Source: an uncultured Burkholderiales bacterium
GTDB lineage: Bacteria > Pseudomonadota > Gammaproteobacteria > Burkholderiales > Burkholderiaceae_C
NCBI GenBank assembly: GCA_903953985.1
Contig: CAJBLW010000587.1
Location: 1-9,916, forward strand
Reading direction: 5' to 3'
DNA length: 9,916 nucleotides
The notes under the pieces were generated by a model. It was not told the DNA's origin. It did no database searches and saw nothing but the letters and a program-made list of their open reading frames with translations. Shown piece by piece: positions 1 through 6,189 of the stretch (position 1 is the first letter of the stretch; every line of letters begins with the position of its first letter). A program made the translations under genes and the position numbers.

Positions 1-623
1 TCGAGCATTTGTGGGGTTGAAAAACGCTCGTGAAACGGGGTGGTGATGACGCCCGGCGCCACAGCATTGACGCGGATGTTGTCCTTGACCAGTTCCTTGG
101 CCAGCCCCCGAGTCATGGTGGAGACGAATCCCTTGGAGCCTGCATACAGCGAGGCACCTGCGCCGCCGCCGTGACGGGCCGCCACTGAGGTCACGTTGAT
201 CACCACACCGCCTTGGCCTTGCTGGCGCATGGCCGCCACCGCAGCGGCCGTGCACATCATGGCCGAGCGCACGTTCAGATACACCACGTTGTCGAACAAT
301 TCATCGGTGATTTCTTCAATGGGGACCCGTTGTACCAGAGCACCAGCGTTGTTGATCAGAATGTCGATGCGGCCAAAAGCCTTGACGGTTTCGTCCACGA
401 GCCGTTGGCATTGCGCCGATTCGAGCACATCGCCTTTGAGCAAAATCGCCTGCGCGCCCGTGGCCTTGACGCGGCTCAGGACTTCTTCGGCAGGCCCCTG
501 GCTGCTGTTGTAGTGCACGGCCACGCGGGCACCCAACTTGCCAAAGGCCACAGCAGCTGCAGCGCCGATGCCCGTGCTCGAGCCGGTGATCAGAACCACT
601 TTGTCTTTCAGATCGTTCAACAT
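1..623 (-). CDS. SDR family NAD(P)-dependent oxidoreductase (FabG-like), 3' end outside window
   Basis: Cytoplasmic short-chain dehydrogenase/reductase of the classical 250-residue type; 207 codons are visible and the C-terminus lies beyond the left edge. The Rossmann nucleotide-binding motif TGSSTGIG is at residues 13-20, the NNAG motif at 91-94, and the catalytic set is N117, S146, Y160 and K164 (YAGSK). The PG turn (P190, G191) after the last visible strand is also present, so the enzyme looks intact. The start is chosen because AGGAG lies at good spacing upstream of the ATG at 621-623 (minus strand). It reads in the same direction as egtD, 98 bp downstream of it, so co-transcription is possible but not shown. 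The family reduces or oxidises many carbonyls and alcohols. The substrate cannot be read from this sequence, and 3-oxoacyl-ACP reductase is only the nearest generic label. Confidence 0.93.
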   Translation of the reverse strand, partial: MLNDLKDKVVLITGSSTGIGAAAAVAFGKLGARVAVHYNSSQGPAEEVLSRVKATGAQAILLKGDVLESAQCQRLVDETVKAFGRIDILINNAGALVQRVPIEEITDELFDNVVYLNVRSAMMCTAAAVAAMRQQGQGGVVINVTSVAARHGGGAGASLYAGSKGFVSTMTRGLAKELVKDNIRVNAVAPGVITTPFHERFSTPQML

Positions 624-721
624 GCAAGTCTCCTGGTGATGAATATGAACGCAGCACGAACGCTGGTTTGGATTCATTATGGGCAGGCTTGTTCAGTGGC
701 CCAATCAAATGGGCGACAAGC

Positions 722-1690
722 TCAGGCCGTTGCCCAAAACACTGCAAAACGATCTTTCGGATCGGTCCAGACACGGTTCGATCCAAAGCCTGCTGACAGC
801 AGCAATGACGCAAAGTTCTTCACGGTCCATTTGCAGGCGTTTTCGGTGTGGATGGTCTCCCCTGCTGCAAACTGGCGCTGGCCACCGGGCCACTGCACCG
901 TCAGAGCGTGGCGCGCCTGCAGGTGCATCTCCACGCGCGATTGCTGCGCGTTGAAGCGTGACAGGTGCCGCCAGTCGCGAACCTCAAAGTCGCTGCCCAC
1001 CAGACGGTTGATGTGCAGCAACAAATTTAGATCGAAGGCGGCGGTCACGCCAAGTGCGTCGTCGTAAGCGGCCTCCAGTTCGGTGGGGTCCTTGAGCAAA
1101 TCTACCCCGATCAGCAAACCGCTGCCAGGTGCTGTCCCGCAGGCGATGTGCAAATTGCGCAGGAAATCCTGCGCCTGTTCGGGCGTGAAATTGCCTATGC
1201 TTGAACCGGGGTAAAACAGCACACGTTTTTGCGCTGGGTCGAGCGCCAACTCGGCAGGCAGCTGCAGACCGCCCGAAAAGTCGACACCCAGACCCGCCAT
1301 GGGCAAGCCGGGGTGCTGGCGCTGCAGCACGTCCAGGGCTTGGCGCACAAAGTCTACCGAGATGTCCACCGCCACATAGCGGCCGGCACCCATGGGGCCG
1401 AGCAAGCGCCCGGCTTTTTCGCAATTGCCTGCGCCCAGATCGATCCAGCAAGCGCCGCGCGGCAAGTGAGAGGCCATGCTGGCGCTGTGCAACTGCATCA
1501 GTTGGGCCTCGGTGCGGGTCAGGTCGTACTCGGGCAGCTCAGTGATGGCCTCGAACAGGCGCGAGCCCAGTGCGTCGTACAGGTATTTGGGCGAAGTGAA
1601 TGCATGTGGGGCGCTCAGGCCCTGCAAGAGTTCATGCGCCACGGCGGCGGCGTTTTGCTGGTACAGCTGGATGAATTGGGGCGTGCTCAT
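722..1690 (-). CDS. egtD: L-histidine N(alpha)-methyltransferase EgtD (hercynine synthase)-like
   Basis: Predicted SAM-dependent enzyme that trimethylates the alpha-amino group of histidine to hercynine, the first step of ergothioneine (and selenoneine) synthesis; cytoplasmic. The 322 residues match the usual EgtD length of about 320. Visible family blocks are KYLYDALGSRLFEAIT (35-50), PEYDLTRTE (53-61, usually PEYYPTRTE), the SAM loop DLGAGNCEK (84-92), YVAVDIS (105-111), PGSSIGNF (161-168), GVDLLKDP (195-202) with YDDALGVTAAF (209-219), and HTENACKW (281-288). By analogy with the Mycobacterium smegmatis enzyme, N167, Y209, Y55 and E283 of the substrate site are kept, but the Ser expected at 285 is Ala. 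No egtB, egtC or egtE lies beside it. The ATG at 1688-1690 has no good Shine-Dalgarno sequence, but the N-terminus fits the family. It is divergent from the phnD-type gene. The family is confident; the exact amino acid substrate is less certain. Confidence 0.9.
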   Translation of the reverse strand: MSTPQFIQLYQQNAAAVAHELLQGLSAPHAFTSPKYLYDALGSRLFEAITELPEYDLTRTEAQLMQLHSASMASHLPRGACWIDLGAGNCEKAGRLLGPMGAGRYVAVDISVDFVRQALDVLQRQHPGLPMAGLGVDFSGGLQLPAELALDPAQKRVLFYPGSSIGNFTPEQAQDFLRNLHIACGTAPGSGLLIGVDLLKDPTELEAAYDDALGVTAAFDLNLLLHINRLVGSDFEVRDWRHLSRFNAQQSRVEMHLQARHALTVQWPGGQRQFAAGETIHTENACKWTVKNFASLLLSAGFGSNRVWTDPKDRFAVFWATA

Positions 1691-1804
1691 GGAGGGATAT
1701 TAAGCCAGTGCTCAAGCTGCAGGACGGTGCAGGTTTGGCCCCAGCAGCACGGGGTGCAAGGATTTCAGGGTGTAATCTGCTTTCTTGTTTTTTGTAAAGT
1801 CACC
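1691..1804. promoter_or_regulatory. Divergent intergenic region between egtD and the phn-type operon
   Basis: These 114 bp must carry the promoters of both egtD (minus) and the ABC transporter operon (plus). No convincing -35/-10 pair or known riboswitch fold was found for either direction. The stretch just before phnD is T-rich (about 1780-1797), and a short CCCC/GGGG stem (1739-1742 with 1751-1754) lies in the middle. The assignment rests on gene orientation only. Confidence 0.4.
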
Positions 1805-2674
1805 ATGTTCCACACCCTCCTCACCAAAATCCTGTCCACCGCTTGCATGGGTCTGCTGGCCTTGTCGGCCATGAGCCACGCCAGTGCGCAAACCACGCTG
1901 CGTGTGACCACCATCCCCGAAGAAGCGGCCACCGAGCAGGTGCGCAAGTTCACCCCCTTGGCCAATTACCTGGAAAAACAGCTGGGCATGAAGGTGCAGT
2001 TCACGCCCGTGACCGACTACCCTGCTGCCGTGGAGTCGCTGGTGAACAAAAAGGTCGATGTGGTCTGGTTCGGTGGCTTCACCTTCGTGCAAGCCAGCAT
2101 CCGTTCGGGCGGCAAGGTCGTCCCTTTGGCGCAGCGCGAAGAAGACACCAAATTCCAGTCGGTATTCATCTCCAAAACCAACTCGGGCATCAAGACCTTG
2201 GCCGACATGAAGGGCAAGCAGGTGTCGTTTGGCTCGCAAAGCAGCACCTCAGGTCACCTGATGCCGCGCAGCTTCTTGTTGCAAGCCAACATCGACCCTG
2301 AGAAAGACTTCAAACGCATCGCCTACAGCGGCGCACACGACGCCACCATCGCCTCGGTGGTCAGCGGTAAGGTCGATGCTGCTGCACTCGACATCACGGT
2401 TTGGAAAAAGTTCGTGGCCGAAAACAAGGTCAACACGCAAGACGTGAACGTGTTCTTCACCACCGCGCCGTACTTCAACTACAACTGGTCGGTGCATGCC
2501 GACATGCCTGCCGATTTGCGCGAAAAAATCAAGGCCGCCTTGTTGGCGCTGAATCCTGCCAACCCCGAGCATGCCGAAATTCTGAAGCTCAACCGTGCCA
2601 CCCGCTATGTGCCCACCACCCCTGAAAATTACAAAGGATTGGAGTCCGCTGCCCGCAGCGCAGGCTTGCTTTAA
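1805..2674 (+). CDS. phnD: PhnD-type ABC transporter periplasmic binding protein (possible selenate/oxyanion receptor)
   Basis: Secreted solute receptor of the phosphate/phosphite/phosphonate (PhnD) superfamily that would deliver an oxyanion to the PhnC-PhnE transporter encoded just downstream. The 289-residue protein begins with a signal peptide: a basic N-region, a hydrophobic core at about 9-23, and a probable cleavage after ASA at residue 28. The mature part starts TTLRVTTIPEEA. It carries the anion-binding loop SSTSGHLMP (146-154), SGAHDATIASV (175-185) and VDAAALD (190-196), all typical of PhnD proteins. The stretches REEDTKFQSVFI (111-122) and WFGGFTFVQA (88-97) recall the subfamily called 'putative selenate ABC transporter binding protein' rather than E. 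coli PhnD; this is from memory, not from a search. The ATG at 1805 was chosen because it gives the signal peptide directly, although the reading frame is open far upstream. The Shine-Dalgarno sequence is weak. First gene of a four-gene operon. Confidence 0.9.
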   Translation: MFHTLLTKILSTACMGLLALSAMSHASAQTTLRVTTIPEEAATEQVRKFTPLANYLEKQLGMKVQFTPVTDYPAAVESLVNKKVDVVWFGGFTFVQASIRSGGKVVPLAQREEDTKFQSVFISKTNSGIKTLADMKGKQVSFGSQSSTSGHLMPRSFLLQANIDPEKDFKRIAYSGAHDATIASVVSGKVDAAALDITVWKKFVAENKVNTQDVNVFFTTAPYFNYNWSVHADMPADLREKIKAALLALNPANPEHAEILKLNRATRYVPTTPENYKGLESAARSAGLL

Positions 2675-2692
2675 AGCTTGAGCAGCAGCGCT

Positions 2693-3532
2693 GTGAACAT
2701 CGACCTTCAAGCCCTTGAAGCCAGGCATCCGGCAGCGCTGCCTGGTGCGCTAGCGGCCTTGCGTGCATTGAATTTGCAGCTGGCCGCTGGAGAGCAGGTG
2801 GCCATCATTGGCCCTTCGGGCGCGGGCAAGACGACCTTGTTGCAGGTGCTGGCTTGCGCACAGCCGCCCACGAAAGGTCACCTGCAGTTGGGCGGAGTGA
2901 ACCCTTGGACGTTGCCCGCACGGGCCTTGCGGCGTTTGCGCGGCCAGTTGTTTCTGGCCCCACAGGTGCCACCGCTGCCGCCGCGCCAACGCGTGGTGAG
3001 CTCGGTGCTGGCCGGGCGCTTGCCCGCCATGGGTTTGTGGGCCAGTTTGCGTTCGTTGTTTTACCCGACCGATATCCCTGCCGCGTACGAAGCGTTGGTG
3101 CACTTTGACTTGGGTGACAAATTGTTCGACCGGGTGGACCGCCTCTCGGGCGGTGAGCGCCAGCGTGTGGGCCTGGCCCGCGCCCTGCTGGCCCCTGCCA
3201 GCTTGTGGCTGATCGACGAGCCGCTGTCGGCGCTCGATCCGATGCGTGCCCGCATGGCCATGGCCGCTTTGGTGAACCTGGCGGTCGAGCGCCAAGTCAC
3301 GCTGGTCGCCACGCTGCACCAGGTGGACATGGCGCTGGCGCACTTCCCCCGCATCATCGGCCTGCGCGAGGGGCAGCTGGTGTTTGATTTGCCGTCTGCA
3401 CAGGTCAGCCCCGAGCGTTTGGCGCATTTGTACGACCAGTACGAGCACGAGTTGCGTGGCGAGGTGCCGCCTGTGGTATTGCCTGATGCTGCACCGGCAA
3501 AGCCTGCGCCCGTGGTGATGCATTGCCGCTGA
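2693..3532 (+). CDS. phnC: PhnC-type ABC transporter ATP-binding protein
   Basis: Cytoplasmic ATPase that would power the two permeases encoded next. Counting from the GTG start at 2693, it is 279 residues. Walker A GPSGAGKTT is at 40-48, the Q-loop glutamine at 91, the signature LSGGE at 151-155, Walker B LWLIDEP at about 171-177 with catalytic E176, the D-loop SALD next to it, and the switch histidine in TLHQVD at 209. All catalytic elements are present. A His takes the place of the usual A-loop aromatic (ARHPA). An in-frame TAA, the stop of the phnD-type gene, limits the start to TTG 2678 or GTG 2693. GTG puts Walker A at the usual distance from the N-terminus and is preferred, but neither has a good Shine-Dalgarno sequence, so coupled translation is likely. 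The Pro/Ala-rich tail after residue 255 is not a known domain. Confidence 0.92.
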   Translation: MNIDLQALEARHPAALPGALAALRALNLQLAAGEQVAIIGPSGAGKTTLLQVLACAQPPTKGHLQLGGVNPWTLPARALRRLRGQLFLAPQVPPLPPRQRVVSSVLAGRLPAMGLWASLRSLFYPTDIPAAYEALVHFDLGDKLFDRVDRLSGGERQRVGLARALLAPASLWLIDEPLSALDPMRARMAMAALVNLAVERQVTLVATLHQVDMALAHFPRIIGLREGQLVFDLPSAQVSPERLAHLYDQYEHELRGEVPPVVLPDAAPAKPAPVVMHCR

Positions 3533-3566
3533 CGCGGCCAGGTCCTTCACGTCACGCGCACCGCCC

Positions 3567-4427
3567 ATGTCCGCCTCTGTGTCCCCCTTGCCTGCTGACC
3601 GTCCGCGACCGCATGCGCCTGTGCGCGATCCGGCCTTTGCCGCACGCGTGTTCTGGCTGAGCCTCGCGTTGGTCTTGTTGTGGCCGCTGGGTGTGGCCAC
3701 CGAATTCCGTTTGTGGGTGTTGTGGGCGCCTGAAAACCGCAAGGTCACCGCCGACTTTCTGGGCAGCTTTTGGCCGCTGGTTTACAACGCCGAATTCATG
3801 CAGATGGTGGCGCGCGAAACTTGGCGCACTGTGGCCATGGCCACCGCGGGCGTCACGCTGGCGCTGGTGCTGGCCGTGCCTTTGAGTTTGCTGGCCACGC
3901 GGGTGTTGTCGTTGTCGGCGTTATCGGGCCGGATGGACCGCTGGCCAACGGTGTTGCGTTGGTGCGTGCGCGCCACTTTGATCCTGCTGCGCAGCATCCC
4001 GGAGTTGGTTTGGGCGCTGGTGTTTGTTCGTGTCGTGGGCCTGGGGCCCACGGCGGGTGTGCTGGCCATTGCCCTGACCTATGGTGGCATGCTGGGCAAG
4101 GTGTACGCCGAGATTCTGGAGAGTGGCGAGAGCCACGCCACCCAGACCTTGATGCGCAACGGCAGCGGCCGCCTGCAGGCTTTTGTCTATGCGCTGCTGC
4201 CCAGCCATGCGGCCGAGCTGGCGTCTTATACCGTTTACCGCTGGGAATGCGCCATACGATCTTCGGTGGTGCTGGGCTTTGTGGGCGCAGGCGGTCTGGG
4301 TCAGCAGCTGGACAACTCGATGAAGATGTTCAACGGCGGCGAGGTGGCCACTTTGCTGCTGGTGTTCATCGCCTTGGTGGCGCTGGCCGACCGCGTAAGC
4401 GCCTGGCTGAGAAAGGCGTTGGCATGA
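3567..4427 (+). CDS. phnE: PhnE-type ABC transporter permease, first copy
   Basis: Inner-membrane permease of the PhnE family, 286 residues. Hydrophobic segments are visible at about 28-46, 88-112, 134-158, 160-180 and 258-278. The cytoplasmic EAA-like loop that contacts the ATPase starts near E182 and ends at the LP at 211-212. It is followed by the family signatures YTVYRWECAIRSSVVLGFVG (221-240) and AGGLGQQL. The motif RSIPELVWALV (142-152) is shared with the next gene, so the two permeases are paralogues that probably pair as a heterodimer. The ATG at 3567 lies 34 bp after phnC and lacks a clear Shine-Dalgarno sequence. The stop overlaps the next start in ATGA. A two-permease arrangement is known for this transporter superfamily. 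The substrate depends on the binding protein and remains open. Confidence 0.92.
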   Translation: MSASVSPLPADRPRPHAPVRDPAFAARVFWLSLALVLLWPLGVATEFRLWVLWAPENRKVTADFLGSFWPLVYNAEFMQMVARETWRTVAMATAGVTLALVLAVPLSLLATRVLSLSALSGRMDRWPTVLRWCVRATLILLRSIPELVWALVFVRVVGLGPTAGVLAIALTYGGMLGKVYAEILESGESHATQTLMRNGSGRLQAFVYALLPSHAAELASYTVYRWECAIRSSVVLGFVGAGGLGQQLDNSMKMFNGGEVATLLLVFIALVALADRVSAWLRKALA

Positions 4428-5257
4428 AGTCTTTTTCACGCGAAGCGGCCAACCCACCCTACAAATTGCCGCCACCGATTTTTGATGCACGCTGCCGCGC
4501 CTGCTGGTTTACTTTCGCCTTGCTCGTCTTGGTGGTCGCCAGTTTTGTCTCGCTGAATCTGGATTGGGCGGCTTTTGCATCGATGGAGGCGGTGCGCAGC
4601 ATGGGCCGCTTTGTGGCCGAGTTTTTCCCGCCCGATCTGTCGCCCGTGTTTGTGAAAAAAGTGGCTTGGGCCGCTTGGGAAACCCTGGCCATGTCGGCGC
4701 TGGGCACGGCCATTGCGGCGGTGCTGGGCTTGGCGCTCGCCGTGCCCGCCAGTCGCTTGTCCAACCAAGACCCGGCTTGGCTGCGCAGCCCCACACGCTG
4801 GTTGCTCAATGCCTTGCGTGCCATCCCCGAACTGGTGTGGGCCGCGTTGCTGTTGATCTCTGCGGGCTTGGGCCCCATGGCGGGCACGTTGGCGCTGGCA
4901 CTGCACACCAGCGGCGTGCTGGGGCGCCTGTTTGCCGAGGCCATGGAGAACATCCCCACCGGCCCCGGCGACGCACTGCGCACCCAAGGCGTAAGGCCGC
5001 TGCGCGTGTTCTTTTATGCCACCTTGCCCCAGGTCTTGCCGCAGCTCATGAGCTACACGCTGTACCGCTGGGAAAACAACATCCGCGCCGCCGCTGTGTT
5101 GGGTGTGGTGGGCGCGGGCGGTCTGGGCCAGTTGCTGTCTTTCCACATGGGCTTGTTCCACATGAACAAAACCGCCACGATCTTGGGCGCGATGTTGCTG
5201 ATGGTGGCGTGTGTGGATGTGCTGAGCTTTGCGGCGCGGCGCTGGTTGACGCGCTGA
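4424..5257 (+). CDS. phnE: PhnE-type ABC transporter permease, second copy
   Basis: Second inner-membrane permease, 277 residues, starting inside the stop of the first copy (ATGA at 4424-4427), which points to tight translational coupling. Hydrophobic segments are at about 27-46, 84-110, 138-168 and 250-270. The EAA-like loop runs from E172 (AEAMENI) to the LP at 201-202, followed by YTLYRWENNIRAAAVLGVVG (211-230) and AGGLGQLL. RAIPELVWAAL (132-142) aligns with the same motif in the first permease. It is last in the recognisable operon phnD-phnC-phnE-phnE. No phosphonate-degradation gene (C-P lyase, phosphonatase, phosphite dehydrogenase) is in the window, which fits uptake of another anion, although such genes could lie elsewhere. 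Confidence 0.92.
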   Translation: MKSFSREAANPPYKLPPPIFDARCRACWFTFALLVLVVASFVSLNLDWAAFASMEAVRSMGRFVAEFFPPDLSPVFVKKVAWAAWETLAMSALGTAIAAVLGLALAVPASRLSNQDPAWLRSPTRWLLNALRAIPELVWAALLLISAGLGPMAGTLALALHTSGVLGRLFAEAMENIPTGPGDALRTQGVRPLRVFFYATLPQVLPQLMSYTLYRWENNIRAAAVLGVVGAGGLGQLLSFHMGLFHMNKTATILGAMLLMVACVDVLSFAARRWLTR

Positions 5258-5266
5258 ATCTGCAGC

Positions 5267-5298
5267 AAAGGAGTCTGCAGCCAATGCGTTTTGTGTAG
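5267..5298 (+). pseudogene. Relic gene start or mini-ORF: AAAGGAG plus a four-codon ORF
   Basis: Ten bases after phnE stops there is a strong ribosome-binding site, AAAGGAG (5267-5273). It is followed after 10 nt by ATG CGT TTT GTG and a TAG stop (5284-5298). The stop falls within the head of the REP-like palindrome. This may be the remaining start of a lost fifth operon gene, cut off by insertion of the repeat or by a deletion. It could also be a chance ribosome-binding site or a tiny leader ORF. The signal is seen in the sequence; the history is inferred. Confidence 0.35.
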
Positions 5299-5315
5299 GA
5301 GCCCACCCCGTGGGC
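5294..5315. repeat. REP-like palindrome with GTAG head
   Basis: The sequence TGTAGGAGCCCACCCCGTGG continues into GC and forms a perfect six-base stem (GCCCAC 5301-5306 with GTGGGC 5310-5315) around a three-base loop, preceded by GTAG (5295-5298). This is the layout of REP elements mobilised or bound by RAYT (REP-associated tyrosine) transposases, best known in Pseudomonas and enterobacteria. It lies between the convergent phnE and lysE genes, a typical REP position. No T-run follows on either strand, so a Rho-independent terminator is less likely. Only one copy was noticed in this window, so repetitiveness is inferred from the form alone. Confidence 0.5.
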
Positions 5316-5374
5316 GAAAACCGATAGGCGATCCGCGATGTTCTTCCTGTGGCTGACCGCAATCGGCCGTGACC

Positions 5375-6040
5375 TCAAGGCACCAAACTCAAAGCCAGCC
5401 ACACCACGGTGCCCCACATCATTAAGGCCACCCCCGCATCGAGTGCGCGCCAAACGCGCAACGAGTTCAGACGCCGACCCAGCCAGAAGGCGGCCGCACC
5501 CAAACTCAGGAACCACAGCAAAGAGCCAGCGGCCGCACCCAGGCCAAAGCTGGTGCTGCCTTGCCCATAGGCCAGTGAAGCGGTACCGATCAACACCGCC
5601 GTGTCCAGCCAGGCGTGGGGGTTGAGCCATGAAAATGCCAGCGCCGACAAAAGTGCTTGGCGGCGTGTGATGGGGGTCGCCTGCATACGCCCTGCGGCAG
5701 TCCTGGCCTCCGCCTTGGTCTCTGCGGGCTGGTTCAGCACCAAGGCTGTAGGGTGCAAAAACCGCTGAAATGCTTGCCAGCCGTACACGGTTAAAAAAAG
5801 CATACCCGCGCCGACCAAGGCGCCGTGTAATTTGTCAGACAAGCCCCCGAGCTGCGCCAGACCCAGCACGCCCAAGCCAATCAGCGCCACATCGGCAACG
5901 GCGCACACCGCCACGGTTAGCCACAGGTGCTGGCGCTGCAGGCCCATGCGCAACACATGTGCGTTTTGTGGGCCGATGGCCATGATCAGTGAGATGCTCA
6001 GCACCATGCCGGCGGTGAAGGTGGCAAAGCTCAAAACCAT
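5375..6040 (-). CDS. lysE: LysE/ArgO family basic amino acid exporter
   Basis: Inner-membrane exporter of L-lysine or L-arginine (or their toxic analogues), 221 residues, matching the family's usual 200-235. It has about six hydrophobic segments (4-22, 38-62, 70-90, 128-150, 163-186 and 200-220). The family motif IGPQNAHVLRMG is at 22-33, SWLNPHAWLDT at 137-147, and a hydrophilic loop lies at about 95-127. The same frame is open to an ATG at 6127, which would add 29 Arg/Pro-rich residues unlike the family. The ATG at 6038-6040 is preferred because CGGAG lies at proper spacing and the protein then begins at the first membrane helix. It is divergent from the argP-type regulator, the established lysE-lysG / argO-argP arrangement in which the regulator activates export when intracellular basic amino acids are high. 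Confidence 0.9.
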   Translation of the reverse strand: MVLSFATFTAGMVLSISLIMAIGPQNAHVLRMGLQRQHLWLTVAVCAVADVALIGLGVLGLAQLGGLSDKLHGALVGAGMLFLTVYGWQAFQRFLHPTALVLNQPAETKAEARTAAGRMQATPITRRQALLSALAFSWLNPHAWLDTAVLIGTASLAYGQGSTSFGLGAAAGSLLWFLSLGAAAFWLGRRLNSLRVWRALDAGVALMMWGTVVWLALSLVP

Positions 6041-6189
6041 GGGAATCTCCGGGGGCCGTGGACGACGGCGTGATGATTGGGCAACTGGAAGGGGCTGCCG
6101 GTGAATGGCCCTGAGTGTGCGTGCCAAGCGCTATGTTTTAAATAGAGTTGAATTAAACTCATATCAATCAATTAATTTTTAACTCAAAC
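6041..6189. promoter_or_regulatory. Divergent lysE/argP control region with near-palindrome
   Basis: AT-rich region between exporter and regulator. GAGTTGAATTAAACTC (6145-6160) is a dyad with 7 of 8 base pairs matching and two ATs in the middle, a candidate ArgP/LysR-type binding site. On the minus strand a possible exporter promoter is TTGATA (6162-6167), 17 bp, TATTTA (6139-6144), with the dyad filling the spacer. On the plus strand a possible regulator promoter is TTGAAT (6148-6153), 17 bp, ATTAAT (6171-6176). The -10 boxes are imperfect (3 and 4 of 6 bases). The promoter calls are by eye; control by the adjacent regulator follows from the known pair. Confidence 0.5.

Noticed and set aside
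699..714. GCCCA/TGGGC inverted repeat just after the egtD stop, as a terminator
   Set aside because: The stem is only five base pairs with a six-base loop and no T-run follows on either strand.
1739..1754. CCCC-AGCAGCAC-GGGG as a riboswitch or attenuator stem before phnD
   Set aside because: A four-pair stem with no further conserved structure recognised is too weak to call.
1229..1804. Open frame extending the phnD-type gene far upstream across egtD
   Set aside because: It runs antisense to a well-supported EgtD protein and has no signal peptide at its start. The ATG at 1805 gives a clean signal peptide.
2750..3748. 332-codon minus-strand open frame opposite phnC
   Set aside because: It is rich in Arg, Gln and Gly as expected for an antisense shadow in high-GC DNA. 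The plus strand carries a full set of ABC ATPase motifs.
1805..5257. Calling the operon a phosphonate utilisation locus
   Set aside because: No C-P lyase, phosphonatase or phosphite dehydrogenase gene is present, and the receptor looks closer to the putative selenate subfamily. Only the transporter class is supported.
5301..5315. Hairpin after phnE as a Rho-independent terminator
   Set aside because: No T-tract follows on the plus or minus strand. The GTAG head makes a REP-like element a better reading.
4436..5362. Long minus-strand open frame (308 codons) opposite the second permease
   Set aside because: It shows no recognisable domain and low-complexity His/Gln/Arg composition, and the plus strand encodes a clear PhnE-type permease.
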